From assembly GCA_930367205.1 (NCBI GenBank), contig OV884009.1, forward strand, positions 85,333,189 to 85,397,188: a DNA stretch of 64,000 nucleotides, written 5' to 3'. The DNA comes from Acanthosoma haemorrhoidale. Its lineage: Eukaryota > Arthropoda > Insecta > Hemiptera > Acanthosomatidae. The notes beneath the pieces were generated by a model. That model was not told the origin of the DNA and ran no database searches. It saw only the letters and a program-made list of their open reading frames with translations. Shown in pieces: positions 1 to 13,530 of the stretch; position 1 is the first letter of the stretch, and every line of letters starts with the position of its first letter. Made by a program: the position numbers and the translations under genes.

Positions 1-3000
1 CGTCGGCATCCATAGCCACTAAAATTCTTCTTCCTTGTAGCTTCCTCCTTATCCGTCGCAAGCGCAAGAGATAAGGTTCAATCGGATGACTGGATTGGCA
101 ATACATACTAACTAGGTAGATGCTCTCCAGTACTCCAGAGATCACTTCTACCACCACACAGAGGAAATCCGACAGTGCTGGTATCTTCATTATACGTTAA
201 GCTGGATCCAGCATGACTACAGCCGTCCAGGGATTCTCTGCTGTTTCTCCTGTCACATCCTTACTACGCAATCTAAAGCCGGGTAATATACCTTTCCAAT
301 TGACATATAGCTCTTGGATTGCTAGTACTACTGTGCCCTGCTGCAGAGCCACTTTTCTTATTCTTCTCGTTTCTTTAGCTACAACTCTACTCCTGTCTCG
401 TATATTGTGACATATTCTCGGCATATCTTGCCGATATAGAGATATAGAGATGATATAGAGAGATTTTTATCATGAAAAAAGTAGAAATTGTTTGTAAATT
501 CCAATTCTTTTTTCTTATAATTATACAAATAATAACAATTATACTTTAGTCTTATTTTCGTCGTATATAAAATTTCGTTATGGTACTATGTGTTTATTTT
601 TTTCGTCGGCTCCTAAACTTCTCAAAAGAAAGAGTGTAGATTTTCGTTTGCATCCCGTTTTAAAAGAGACGTCAATGTTATGGCGTACACTAACCAGCAG
701 TTTTAATTTATTTCTAAATACCAGCAGTTATGGTTCACAAGAAATTTTGATGTGTAGTCGAAATTTCTTGGAAAGTTCGGAAAAAAATATAAAAAAAAAA
801 AAAAAGTACAACTATTAAAAGATACTGCTACACTTTTGTAAATGGCATACAAACAAACACCAAAACACAAAAACGGAAGAAGACAAAAACATTTGAATAA
901 ACTATCCTTGGGAACTCCGAGTAATTCAGTTAGAATATAAATCCATGCTAAGTATTATATATTATCGATAATGAATGAATAATTTTATGAAGCCACGTTA
1001 AATTTTAGATTGGCCAATGCAGTAAATAAATAATGTAAAAACATTTGCCAAATGCAACGCAAGGCCGTAGTGTAATCGTTTTACTTCTAGAGATAATTCG
1101 GTCATGAGTACACTTAAGTCTTGCATAGCACTGTGCTGTGTCGAGTGACAGTGTTACAATTACATCTAGGTTGGCCTTGGCGTGTTTAAAAAATGAAAAA
1201 GCAGAAAGAAGAGTGGGGTAGATCGGAAAGGAGGGCAATGGGGAGGGTAGGAAACCGTCGATCAGCCGTGGTGGAGGGGGGTCGTGAGAAGGGATCCAGC
1301 CCCTGTAGACAGAGCAATCGGGTGGAGACCGCCCGAGGAGGAAACAGCGAATACCTCCCCATCGATCTGCAGCTATCCTCTTCGTGCTCCCAACATAAAT
1401 GACAGACAACATAAATAACTAAATATCCAAGCTGATACTGCCAGGCGACCCGGCCCCACAGCGCACCGGCCCCAGTGTGATGGATCCCACCACAGATAAA
1501 GGTACTCTCTCCTTCTCATCAGCAGTACTCCGTAGTGTTCCTAGTAGCTTCCAGTTCGCACAATCATATTCTACTCCATAATAGCACTCTATTATCTTTA
1601 TGTATTTAGAAAATATCATAAGCCGCTTAAATGATTTACCGCGAAAAAATCCGTCTTCATACGAAACTATATAATACTATTGGATCCAAAGATCAGTTGC
1701 ATAGTCATGTTTCTCCATTAGATCTATGGTTTTTATTTTTATAGCAACCAAAATTTGTTCACATAAATTATGAATTAAAATGTATTTTTGGAAATATGTA
1801 AACTAACGAAAGTTCGGTGAAAGTGGATGATTCAGAGTCTCCCCGTGGTTTCCTTAAGAAATCAAATGATTGATATTGTTTTTTTAAGGGTCACTAATAC
1901 TTTACCATTTAGACTATACAGGGGTGGGTAGTTTGTTTTACTTTGAGTTTGGAAATTATCAACTTGTCACTCATGGCAGGCACTTGGTGACACCCTCTTA
2001 GCTATGACTTAAATGTTAACCAAACGAACCTAAATTTTTTTTTTTTTCATTTTTTGCTCACAACTGTTTTACAGCTTTTGTGAAATTCTTACTGTGTCAT
2101 ACATCACACTTGGCTTGATTTCTTACTAATGTAAACAGACGATCACGAAATACCGGGTTGAATGCAAGGCCTCTAATCTATGGGCCAAACAATGACAAAT
2201 TAAAGAACATAGAACGTGATTTAAATGAAAGAAAATCTAGGATCAGGATGTGACCCTACATACATACATGTGATATACAACTACGAGATTTTCTCCAATG
2301 TTAATTTAATGGGTTTTTTTTAATTTGTTTTAGGGCATGTCAACCTTTATTGGGGCCTTCATGCCCGCATAAATCCCATCATTTCTTGGATTTGATTTTA
2401 CAACAGGGATATTTAAATTCTTATCATTATTACAGCGCTAGGAAAATTCGTTTATGTGTTTGGAGTATTTATGCTCGGGAGATGTGACCCTGATCGGGGG
2501 ATGTGGGTAAAAACCATGTTGCCTATCAATATTTTATACATGAGCACAGTCCACTGATGTTTACATAGTTGTTGTGAGTTTTCATAGAAAACCCAAATCC
2601 CTTCAAGTCCTCGGAGCCAAACGTGCTCTGTGAGACCTCAAGTGAGACCACCCAAAGCCCCGAGTGTCTTCCCCCCCGTCCTCCGTCCCCGAACTATCAA
2701 TTTATTTTGTTTGCTCTAAACACCTTATTTTTTGGTATGTCTTTTAAAAACATTTTACATCACCGTTGTTTATTTTTCCTTCCCCTTGAAAAAACAGTAA
2801 TTAACTTTTAAAACATATTAATCACGGTTAATTTAATTTCTATATACTCCTCATTGTTGTATCTTAGTCAACAGGGAATCAGCACAACAGTACTGGGTTG
2901 TTGGTCTTTTTTACGAATGAACATAAATACTTGCACATCGTGCTCGTCTTAAAACGGAAATACAATTAAAACAGCCCGAACTCATAATAATAATAGTAAA

Positions 3001-3757
3001 CAATGATTTTATAATAGAGCTGTTAGAATAAAGGTTATGGCGCAAGAGAATTACAAAGATGGGCCAAAATACATTAAATGATTGTTGATATAATCATTTA
3101 ATCAATAATGATTTGCAAAGAGTCATAGGAGCAGCTTCAATAGAGTTGCACTTCGGAATACAATATAATATAGTATTGAATAGAATCAACAGAGAACCAT
3201 GAATGATGATCCATCATCAGAATCATGATCCATCATTAAATGAATGATACTCTGTACACATTTGGAATATATGATTCAGGTTCGAATGTGTCCTTAAATT
3301 ATTAAATTGAATACTAGGAAAGTATGTAATATACAATGTTCAAATCTGACAACGATTAAAGGGGTGAAAAAAAAATAGTACGGTTACTTAGAATGTAAAA
3401 ATGTTAAAATAGAAAAGGAAAGTAATATATTTGTAATTGATCAAGAAAACTTTAAATATTTCTTTCTAATTGGATTAGATATAATAAAAGAATTTAAATT
3501 AATTTCAAGTTGAAGAGTTAAGAATTCAACAAAAGCAACCTGATTTGCCATAAAAAAAATATTGCAGAAATTAATTCTGTATACAAAAATACAAATTATT
3601 TTTGTATTTCCTGTAGCATCGCTACATAATATACAGGTTTTGTTATTTTATAAAAATTATATAATGAATAAACAAGTATAATGATACACATTATATGTGA
3701 CTGGACTAAACTGACTGATAAAAAGGTGATGGGGCTCACATATACGAGTATTGCTGG
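1..3757. other. AT-rich intergenic DNA, no gene recognised
   Basis: No coding stretch here reads like a known family. Short open frames on both strands at about 200-420 and 1000-1620 overlap each other and lack protein-like composition. A GC-rich patch at about 1195-1500 interrupts otherwise AT-rich DNA. Homopolymer runs occur at 783-805 (A) and 2034-2048 (T); they may mark old retroposon tails, but no element body could be identified beside them. Confidence 0.5.
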
Positions 3758-4110
3758 CTTGATTTTGGTTTAAAGATCTCGTTAATTAATTTAAATGGGG
3801 GATTCACTAAGGTGTTGGGACCTTTGACTAATTTTACACTATCCTACGTCGACGATCTCCTAGTAATGAGTACTACGCCGGAAAATCGCAGCTCATTGCT
3901 GAAAAAAGAGAATGACACTATGGTTAATTTAGAGAAGTCTCAGTTTTTCAGGAAGTGGAATATGGGGGGATTCGGTTGAGCGTAAAAGAGCTCCACCCAT
4001 AGGGAGAAAAAATTGTAGCAGTAAAAAGTTTTCCGAAGTCTAATAGGTAGCGGCTCAATGCCAAATATGCCGAACCCTTCAATTGGCTTACTCGCCTATT
4101 GAAGAAGGGG
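3758..4110 (+). pseudogene. Ty3/gypsy-type reverse transcriptase relic
   Basis: Decayed pol fragment of an LTR retrotransposon. Frame 3758-3976 begins with FGLKIS-like residues, as in the palm region of insect Ty3/gypsy RTs, and carries the catalytic YVDD box at 3845-3856 followed by LLVMST and an NLEKSQFFRK segment. A +1 shift at about 3955 continues the homology as VEYGGIRLSVKELHP, then after an in-frame stop KIVAVKSFPKS, another stop, and FNWLTRLLKKG up to about 4110. This is the usual connection domain after RT. RNase H, integrase, gag and LTRs are not visible. Family assignment rests on motif order, without alignment; a BEL/Pao origin is less likely but possible. Confidence 0.72.
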
Positions 4111-4984
4111 GAATATGGTAATGGACTGATAATTTTCCTCATATCAGAGCGTAGGGGGTGTTTAAACTGGTTGTACATTTCTAGTTCTTTGATTATTGTC
4201 AAATGTATACCATTAATAAGCGCATATAGAAACAAATTGACCGTATCCATTACAAGAGTGTTGAATGGTGGAGAAAAAAATCAACGATGGAAAATCGTAT
4301 GGCATTTCTCTGAAAAGCAATTAGTGTAAAATAGCTTTCTGTATCTTTCTCGTATTTGTTCCGATTCCGAGGTGGTACGTATTAATTAAAATGCTTTGGC
4401 GGATAACTTAAAAACTGTCAATATTATCAATTGGTAAATAACAACGGATAGCAATACTCATTAATTTACAAAATATATACATATATTTATTTTTTAAACT
4501 CGAGTTTTAGGATTTTTTGGTGGACGAAATTTCATTAACTTTTCTTGCAGCCGGTAGTCCACTGTCGACTGCATATTTCGACTGCAATATGTATAATCCT
4601 CTGTGTTATTCGGTATTATGAATTTTTTATTTAAATACAATCACTAATTGTAGCAGTAGATTTTATAGTAGAGGATAAACTGAAATATTTCAAAACGTTG
4701 CAGAGAAATAAAGTTTAATTGTTATATGCACAATTTTATTACTTGTATTTAATTTAATTCATAATAAAAAATGGCTTAGAATTTATAAAATTTTATTCAC
4801 TGCCTTATATTTTTTAAATAAAATCCCCTGTTAAAAACAAGAAGTACAGATAACAAATTGACTTCTAACATACAAAAATATTTGGAGCTGATTTCATATG
4901 AATTTGATGCCTTGAATTCAAATAAGGTATTAGTTTTTGCCTAGAACCTCAAATTTATGATATAACACTATAATGAAATATACG
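4111..4984. other. AT-rich spacer
   Basis: I see nothing identifiable in this stretch. Open frames on both strands at 3948-4329 are shadows of the gypsy relic. The remainder is low-complexity AT-rich DNA running up to the T-run that marks the tail of the next retroelement. Confidence 0.4.
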
Positions 4985-5072
4985 TTTTTTTTTTGTTTTT
5001 TTTTTTATTTGTTCCGGCATTTGTGCACCGCGGCCTCACTGAGACCTATTGTGCGCCGTCCATGTCTCTGTC

Positions 5073-5290
5073 CTAAATATGTGACAGGCCCACGGCCTTT
5101 GCAAATCTAAGGATACTGAATGGATCGATCAGTTCACATAGTTTGGGGTCTACAACGCGATCACTATCAAAATGAAAGTATCGCCTTCTAGCTAAGTTAC
5201 CACAGTCACATATTATATGACGTGCCGTTTCTCCCTCTTTCTTACAGAATCTGCAGATTGGTGATCCCACTATCCCACCATGATCAGTGC
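5073..5290 (-). pseudogene. C-terminal RNase H/zinc-knuckle fragment of non-LTR polyprotein
   Basis: The translated stretch contains CRFC, then GETARHIICDC, then ARRRYFHF and a short tail up to HI, followed by stop. The Cys-x2-Cys...His-x4-Cys spacing and the basic stretch after it are typical of the end of insect jockey/R1-type ORF2 products. It is in a different frame from the DUF4780 ORF, with which it overlaps by a few bases at 5284-5342. Confidence 0.6.
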
Positions 5291-5829
5291 CTGCCGGTCC
5301 CCGGAGGGCCTCCCCGAGGCGGACGCCGGGAGACAGCGCCAAACCCAGGCCTCCCCATCACAGAGGGCCCAGACCTAGCGCGCCCCCCAGCCCCCACCAC
5401 GGGGCCACCCCCCGCAGCCGCCACAGTCCTCGCCTTGGGGCCATCCTTTGGAGTTGGCAAATTCGTCGTAGCGATCCCCTTCGACTCCTCCACCTCGGGA
5501 TCGCTCCTTGCCTCCTCCACCTTATCAGCCGCCTTCCTCTCCTGTACTACTTTCGGCGGCTTCTTCTTATCCAACACCCTGAGAGCGACCTTAGTGAACC
5601 CATAGTTCAGCATGAGCTTCCGCTTCTCAAGGTATTCCATACTAGTCTCTGGGGCAGACAGGATCGCAAAGAAGCCATGCTTCTCCACCTTGGTGCCCAG
5701 GAGTCTCCATAATCCAATATCAGGTACCCTAGAGTTTTGGGTTCTGATCCTCTTCATGAAATGTCCTTCCAGAGGCATTTCTCCTGTAATGAAGGTTCCT
5801 ACCTTCACGGTTTTATGAAGCTCCTCCAT
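5284..5829 (-). CDS. ORF1-like protein with DUF4780-type domain, retroelement-derived
   Basis: Open frame of 181 codons starting MEELHKTVKVG. Residues about 1-95 (GLWRLLGTKVEKHGFFAIL, then LEKRKLMLNYGFTKVALRVL) resemble the DUF4780 domain found in insect retroelement ORFs, an RNA-binding-like alpha/beta fold of uncertain function. Residues 95-181 are low-complexity, rich in P, G, R and K, and run into the RNase H-end fragment, so the C-terminus is probably an artefact of the internal deletion. GC content is far above that of the flanks. The frame is uninterrupted, but nothing suggests that the host uses it. DUF4780 is recalled from general shape; a profile search would decide. Confidence 0.55.
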   Translation of the reverse strand: MEELHKTVKVGTFITGEMPLEGHFMKRIRTQNSRVPDIGLWRLLGTKVEKHGFFAILSAPETSMEYLEKRKLMLNYGFTKVALRVLDKKKPPKVVQERKAADKVEEARSDPEVEESKGIATTNLPTPKDGPKARTVAAAGGGPVVGAGGRARSGPSVMGRPGFGAVSRRPPRGGPPGTGRH

Positions 5830-5880
5830 CTTTCCTACACGGAGCTCCAGATCCCCACTGATTTTAAAATTGGGTACTAT

Positions 5881-8800
5881 AGTCTATAGTATACTACTTA
5901 TACTATAGTATATACGTTACACCTTTAAACACGGACTTGACGTTTAGGTTGAGGAAGGAGGTTTTGAGAGCGATAAAACAGTTCAAGGGTATCTATTGAC
6001 CGATTGGAAATTTAGGTATGTGCTGAATCCAAGGGAGGTTTTGGTACAATCCCTTGGTTTATAACGGTGGAGCAGAAAGTGTTTCAAGGGGTTTCATTGA
6101 GAAAATCGCCATTAATTTAAGGAGGAACGTGTAACATATAACAAGTGCCTGTTTAACCTTATTTTATTCAGGTTTCACTAAGCACTGATCCGACCTAGGT
6201 CGTCCAGAATCTAAGCAAAGGCAGCTGATATTCTGAGGGACAAAATAACAAATAGTTTATGGAATTGTCAGTGTAAATGAGCTAGGGACAATTAGATTTA
6301 GGAAGATCAGTTTTTAAGTATTATTTTCAAAATAATGAACTTTCTGGAAGAATTAAATTTTGTTTTCTTTACTCACACCCCATTCTTTAAAAATGGTTTC
6401 GAAATGTAAGATACTTTCTTAATAGTAAGTAACATAGTGACCAATAAAATAGGTTCAATGTCAATTATTCTTGATTAATAAAAAACATGCTAGTTCATAG
6501 CAAGTCTCAACCTGTCAAGCTGTGCAAAAAAAAACAAAAAAAACATAGGAAACATAACAGAAACATGCAGGCTAAAAGATGAAACACTCACAGTTAAACG
6601 GGCTGTGCTGGTCAGGAAAGAAATATTCAATGTTTTTCAACCAGTCGTTTGTACTGGGAACAGAGAAAGAAACATTGTATTTTTTCTTAATAAGATGATT
6701 ATGAAGAAACGTCAAATAGAAAAAATAATGAAATTTTATTGTATAAAATATAATAAAGACAAAACTAGTTTCTTGGACCGTATTATATCCAATGAAACAA
6801 TAATTCTTGTGTTCCCACAGGGTTTAATTGTATCTTAAAACAGGCGTACTATCATTAGTTAATCATAAATTTTCAAGGTAATGAATGAATGTTTTATTAA
6901 TTGTGGATTTTAAAATTTTAAATTAAGGATCACTGTTCAATATATCGTTAATGTACTAAACTTATTGGATTAATGAATTCGTAAATATTATCACTACTTC
7001 TTGCCATATCTATTTTAGCGCCTGAAGATAACAGTTTAATTGCTAAAAGTACTCGTGCTGTAACATTAAATAAAATCTTATGGTAAGGCAAGAATTCTAA
7101 CTTAATTAAACAACAACCTACTACAGTCATCTTTAAACAAATTACCCCCGTCCTTACTTTAAAAAGGTAGTCTTCCCTTAGTTTTTATACTGCAATAATA
7201 TGGTACTTCAATGGCCATCATAAAAAAATGATCCTATCTATTTGAAATTGTTAACAAACATTCCAATACTCATGGACTAAACTGATTTTTTCGAGATGAA
7301 ATTCGTTAATATTGAATATAAATTAAAATACTAAATAAAAATAACATTGTAAATTGCTTAATATTAATCAAAACATTTATACCACCAGGGTCGTAACAAT
7401 TCAAATTCATTAACTGATCACCCTCAATTATTCTTGACGTCCCATCGAGCATCAAGCGAACCTTTACACTTTTAATCCGCTGAAATCCAAACTAACGTTT
7501 TGAATGATTTATCAGGGTGTTAGGAGTTTAAAGTTGGTATCCTTCTTAACATATTTTTATTACCAAACAAAAATAATGAAAATTGCTACCTGTGATCCTA
7601 CCAAGCGGAGAGAACTGACTCGAGTGGTCAGTAAAGACCTAGAAGCTTTTTTTATCCCTCAAACCGAGTAAACAGCTTAATCCGTGATAGGTCTTAGAAC
7701 TATCAGGGCTGAACTGAGAACCAAAGTTCACTATCAATAACTGTCAATAAATCTCTCTCTCTAATAAACAGACTTTGGTTCTTGCATTTGTTACTTGTTT
7801 ACAATCTTTTATGATCAGCTAGACTATTGTTTAAGCGCCCACATAATCCTTAAAATATAAATTTAACTAGCTGATCCATGGATCAGCAGCCTCGCCGTTG
7901 TCTTTATCGAGATTAGAAAGATTTTCCTTTATCATTTTTTACAAACTAAGATTAGTTTCCATCTATTACGAGCTGAATTTCATACTTTTTACATATGCAT
8001 ATAGCTATAATTTATAAAATAAATGTATAAACGAAAATAAAAAGTTAAAAAGAATATCGAGAGATACTGAGCACGAATCCCATCAAAATATTGAGTGATG
8101 GTGGGAAAAAAAATGCAGAATACTTTGACCAAAAATACTTCTCAATTACAAGGATAACACAAAAAAATTATCAATCATTCCAATGATGCATAACCAACGT
8201 GGCTTCTGGACAAAACCTAAAAAAAAAAAAAAAAATTAAATTGCTAAAATAGAGCCGAAATAGACTGGCGTTCCATAAATTACGCTATTTCTATCGATGG
8301 CAGCCGAAACATTATTTTCTGAATTATCGTATTATTATTTTAGTATTTTGCGTTGCAATAAGGAAAAAAAAAAATTTAAGCACTAAGCATATTCTGAGCC
8401 ATTTATTTTTAAATACTAAAAACTTAAGAACATATTCTTATCTTTGGATCTGAATCAAAGCATATTGTGAGCGCACAAGCGATATCAGTATGGGCTTCCC
8501 AACACGAGGCTTGAGACACACTAACACACCAGTTTGGGAAAAAATTCCTTCAAGTTTGTCAATTTTAATCGGTTACTTGTATCTGAAACTTACTTTTTTT
8601 CAGATTAATTACGGTATCAAATAAATGATCTGGACGCTCTGATTAATAATATCGTGTGGTGTTTAATAAAGGATATCTGTTAGCCCATTCTAAATCTATT
8701 TAATAAAGAGTTCGTCTGAACGGAGGGCTTTTAGATCCATTATCTAGACCTGTATAGAGGCAGTCAGCTGTTCACGCTGGTCAGGTTGACACCGGGTGTG

Positions 8801-9149
8801 AATTACTGGCTACGCAACCTCTGGGTCAAGTTTTTTTTTTTTTTTAAATGACTAATGTATAATAATGAAATGTCCTAAGGGTAGAATTCAATTGGCTGGT
8901 TACACTTCCGTGGTCGAGAAGTCCCCTAAATATGTTAAGTAACGTTTTCATACATTCCGTTCTTCTTTCTTGTTACAATATACAAGTTTCCTGTTTGCAG
9001 TTATTAACGTAAGAGTCGTTTTGTTTATACAGCCCACTTTAGATTAATTGTTGTCACCAGATATCATTTATATATATTTAATTTATTTCAATGTTATATG
9101 ATTTGTTGCATGTTGTTAATAGATGGGTGAAAGCAAAAGGGGCTTCCTG
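5881..9149. other. AT-rich intergenic DNA
   Basis: Several ORFs of 60-77 codons occur here, all AT-driven and without recognisable motifs. T- and A-runs (about 6525-6545, 8220-8236, 8830-8846) break up the sequence. The 8700-8846 stretch is richer in GC and ends in a 17-base T run, so it could be a short minus-strand retroposon end, but no family was recognised. Confidence 0.45.
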
Positions 9150-9500
9150 GAATCCACCTGTCCTAACAAAGTCAAGAATTTAGAGCTACGTTCTTCTAAT
9201 GGGATTCTGTTGGTTATAAGCAATAAAGCCTTAGTTCTTCCAAAAAGTGGTAGGAGACTTCTTCCTCTAGTTTACATTTAGGGCAAATGAGGTTCTGGGA
9301 TACACCTACCAGGGATTGGTGCCGGCTTAATCTGCAGTGTCCGGTCAAAATGCCTGTAACGAAATTGATGTTTTGCCAGCTGCAGTTTAATAACCATGAA
9401 TTATTTACTTTTGAGGGTATGTTAATGAACAGCTGGCATTGTTTGATAGTTGTTCGTCCGCTTTGGTCCGGTGGCTTTTGATTGATGTTGTTAATCAATG
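9150..9500 (-). pseudogene. RNase H-end fragment of a non-LTR retrotransposon
   Basis: Minus-strand translation of 9214-9498 gives a segment with NNSWLLNCSWQNINFVTGIL, then LTGHCRLSRH, then CPKCKLEEEVSYHFLEE. The phrase 'LTGHCxLxxH' followed by CxxC and H is characteristic of the end of the RNase H domain and zinc knuckle in insect non-LTR polyproteins. The catalytic RT is absent. A related fragment, sharing the 'NNSWL(L/V)NC..QNIN' region, lies at 52385-52550. Confidence 0.6.
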
Positions 9501-12500
9501 TATGTGTCGTTTTGTTTATATAAAATATATTTTAATTCACGTACAATTAATTCTTGCACACATTTTTTCTATATTTTTTTTTTTAAATTGTAAATTAAAT
9601 ATTCATCATTATTCCAAGTACTCGTATGGCGTGTAAAAGTATGTATTATGTTTTTTGGCTTCAGTGAACTATCAAAATGAAAGTTTCCTAAAACAGCCGT
9701 TTCTTACTAATTAGTTGCTCTATTTGCTATGAACTAAAGGGCTATAATATAATAATATAATATAAGGGACGAAGACTCAGAAGGGAAGACTTGACAAGAA
9801 TGGCCCACTTCGGCCGATGAATGCATGAGCAAGTGTCATTAGTGGGCAAGAAGACGAATCGGCGAGGATTGATTGATGGGGATCGAAGAATACTCAGGGA
9901 GCACAAAGGGCAAACTAGTGCCCTAGTTACCTGCCGACAGCAGCAGGTGAGCACCTCTCACCTACCTATCGAGCCTACTCAAACCGGAAACAAAAGTCGC
10001 TTCCTTTCAGATTTTAATCGGTTCCAAACTTTTTTTTTTGTCTTAGCGAAACATAAATTGTTTAATGACTAGTTGATTAAGGGGGATAAGAAAGCCATTC
10101 TGCTATATTTAGGTGAGGGGGGGGGCTGGTACTAAAGCATTCAAGGATCCTTTTTGTATATTATTGGTATGCATTATTTTTTAATCAAATATGTTTTAGC
10201 CCAATCACAAAATATATCACATTATTTTTAATATAAACGTAAAAACGAAATAAAGGTTGTAGAAAGCGAAAAAATAATAATCTGACAATAATTATAATAA
10301 TAATTAATAATTCAAGTCAATTCTTATGCTTGATTCTTAATAACTTTTTATGATCAAAGTCCACTAAAGCCCCATAACATACAAATCATTATTATATATA
10401 CAGTATGTCAAGGAGAAACATTTATTTTGTTATGTTGTGCCTTAATTTTATATTTTGAATAGAAAATACATCATGGCTTCCTGGGGCTGCTTACCATTCC
10501 CGCTCATGTCCTCAGTCAGCTTCTGTGGATATCTTTCCCCCTCACTGGTCTTTGCCACATAGTGTAAGGGTCTGTGAGGGGGATGGTGGGAGGAGGGGGG
10601 GGGGCGCTGCTCCCGGCTCAGTGAGGGAATTGAATTTTATTTCTTTGGAGAAAGTACGTAAAAAAATCAAATATCTATTGTTACCTCAGTAATGTTTATA
10701 ATGTACTAGAACAAGTCGGCAGCTACATATTAAATCGTATACCTTTTTCGTACTTATTTATATTATACGTTATTTTTTTCAGTGTTTTACTGAATGGGAA
10801 TTTAGGATTTTGTCTTGAAACAAATAGTAGTTACAACTTTGACATAAGAATAAAAATGAATATGTACATATCAAAAATTTACTTGATATTAAAATCATCA
10901 ATAATTGCTCGCTTAAATTAGAAAAAAAATTCGAGGATATTAAATAAAATTAAATCGATAACAATAATTATAAACTAAACTATTGCAAAAATAAAAACTG
11001 TTGCTTAGGAATTATGATTCAACGGTGAAGGTAGAAATTAAATTAGTTTGTACTGTAAGGGATCTTCCAGAAATTTTTTTAACAAATGAGATGGCATAGA
11101 ATGTGGCAATATTTTAATATGGCTTAAAATAAATATTAAATATATAAAACTTATGAGGATTACCTTAAAACTTACCTGTGATAGTTTGAATTTTCTCCTA
11201 AGAAGAGAGTGATTGTTGATAAAATAAAGCTTTAAACTGGATGATTAGCATAGTGCATGATGACTTAAGACTATTTGAGATCATACTCTAACCCTTTTAC
11301 GTATAATAGCAATCTAATACCTTAGGGATTAGTCCTAAATAAGTACCTAAGAACAATATTCAACAGACCAAGGTACACGCAAGTTATCAATCCAAAGGTG
11401 ATTGATTATATTCTTAAACATTTGGATTCTATATTTGTATGGAGTCTTACTACGATCTTTGCTTGTCTGTCATTCATATTATCGGTGGTGCCGGTATAAG
11501 AATGAACTTTCATGAACAGAAAGACCTTACAGCTTAAACCTTTGAGGATGACGGCCTAGTCCGTTGACAATTTTCTCCTCTAATTTAAATAAAGCTGTGG
11601 AGGGACTGAAGCTGTTTTATTTAAATAATTGACAAAGCAAACCAACGATTATGTTCTAGATATTTAAAAAGAAATAACCACAAAATCTGTTGATAAACAA
11701 AACATAGAATCCATTATTTCAAAATATTCCAAACATAGATAAATTGCCCAAATACAAGGGCTTAGGGCATAATATATGATGATGAAATGTTTTTCAAATA
11801 CTATGTTTAATTTAGGTATATTTGTTTATTTTTTTCATAAATTATCTCAATGAAGTTTTTTTTGTTTATTAGCAAAATATTATCGTAATTATGTAAATAA
11901 ATTTAATATGGATTCCTAGAACATGATAAATAACGTGAAATTTAACTACATAATTAATTTTTTTTTTTTTAAATCATGATGTGTATCATAAATAAAACAC
12001 ATCAAGAGTACTCCCCCCCCCCCACTCCTACAAAACATACATCTTAAATGGAACAAAAGGTGTTCATGAGTCTTTCTGACTCGTATTATCACTGACCTAT
12101 CGAATTCTTTACAAATGCCCAACGAATAAATTATTTTGTTAGTATTTCGCAGCGATATTGTATAAAGGAGAAATGTAATAGAAATTTAGACAGTAAATTT
12201 TAAACACTCCATTGTTACTTCAGATTTCATTTAACTTATTCTACTTATTACTAAATTTGTTTAGAATAGAACTTTAAGAAACGATACTCATCACTCACCA
12301 TTGCAAAGGCTCATGAGCAGAACAGTACATTCTACATTCAGAAGCGTTTGTAGTAGTGGTTTTTGTTTTTTTTCTGCCTTGGATTGAGAGTCCATACCCA
12401 GCCAACGGAATTTCCGGCTAGCAGATTGTGTGCATGGCATCCAGTCATAAAGCAAGGCCGAAGCCATATTTGTGCTACCTTATAATCTGTGCTCTGGATG

Positions 12501-13528
12501 GTATATGGATTCATCGTATTTTCTGGCTCGCACAAAAGGAGGTTTGTCAAGACATAATCTACTTACAATACAATACAAGCTACCTTTTACGTTTGACAAT
12601 GTCTATGCTTAGTAATGTAATTATCATAATGAAAATTCAAGATACAAGAAACCAAAGCGTGGATTACAAAATTATAAATATTCCATTGTTAATTGAAACA
12701 ATAAGCAACGAAATCATTAATTGTATGATAATACAATTCGTATAGATATAACCTTACTTTGACCTTTAAATTGCGATATAAAAATAAGTGATTTATATAT
12801 TCCCCTTCTGGTATATAGAACGATATAACATTCATCATGATTGATTTTAAGATTGACAACTGCAAATGATTTTTGAAGAGAGATAAATATATCCTTGTTA
12901 TCCAATGTCATGTCCAGCAGCTTCATACATGATGAATTCGACGAAATGTAACACCACACAATGTACCAGAGGGTGGATTATTTTTTGAGTCGAAAAAAAT
13001 ATGCTCAAGAGGGACTAAAACATCACTTTGGTACCCTTATGCTTTTGGTAAGTGGGAAACATGCAAAAAAATGTTATACGTAAAACATGTTACCCCCGTT
13101 TTTATGTATTGATCTCTCTCTGTAGATATTTAAGATGCTGTGATCAAGGTGCGTATATAAGATATATAAAACAATAAAGATTTGGGAGCTAATAATATAA
13201 AGATATTTAAAGTCATTTCCCACAAACTGTTCCAATCACTATGGGATTTGTCAATATTTAACTACTTGTAATGTTGTTTTATGAAAATAAAAGGGGATTC
13301 TCAGTGTCTTGGCACTAGAACCACCGGGGTCCCTCCCCTATTTAACCCTTTATTTCGTTTTGATACATGTCTCTTGAATTTAATTTAGTTATTAAAAGTA
13401 TTTTTAAATTATAAAAAAAAAAAAATAGTGTGACTAGTATATTGGGCATTCTTGTTTCAATTACATATCCCTAATTTCAAATTTAACATTATTGTAGGCT
13501 TTTTCAATATAAATAGATAAGGTATAAG
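9501..13528. other. AT-rich intergenic DNA
   Basis: No gene is recognised. A G-rich low-complexity patch occurs at 10576-10625 and a C-run at 12013-12023. ORFs at 9821-10072 and 12338-12959 are short, overlap antisense frames and show no family signature. The rest is AT-rich with frequent homopolymers. Confidence 0.45.
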
Positions 13529-13530
13529 TA

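Larger units (their letters stand above)
4985..5880 (-). mobile_element. Internally deleted non-LTR retrotransposon (DUF4780 ORF joined to RNase H end)
   Basis: Minus-strand element, much richer in GC than its surroundings. On the + strand it starts with a T-rich run (4985-5010), read here as the poly(A) tail. The 3' part (5073-5290) encodes the cysteine/histidine knuckle that follows RNase H in many insect non-LTR polyproteins (CRFCKKEGETARHIICDC). The 5' part is a separate ORF (5284-5829). The endonuclease, reverse transcriptase and most of RNase H between them are missing, so the copy is a deletion derivative. Orientation and tail agree. Confidence 0.65.

Noticed and set aside
197..424. 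Minus-strand frame with a faint histone H3-like reading (GTVVLAIQELY versus the H3 GTVALREIRRY region).
   Set aside because: Only a handful of identities, no support on either side, and an equally open frame on the other strand; treated as chance.
1005..1412. 135-codon minus-strand ORF.
   Set aside because: Overlaps a GC-rich patch with an open frame on the opposite strand, no domain, low-complexity Pro/Ser runs.
5222..5712. Pro/Ala-rich + strand ORFs of 127 and 141 codons.
   Set aside because: Antisense shadows of the GC-rich DUF4780 ORF.
7750..7765. CT microsatellite-like stretch.
   Set aside because: Only about five repeat units; too short to list as a satellite.
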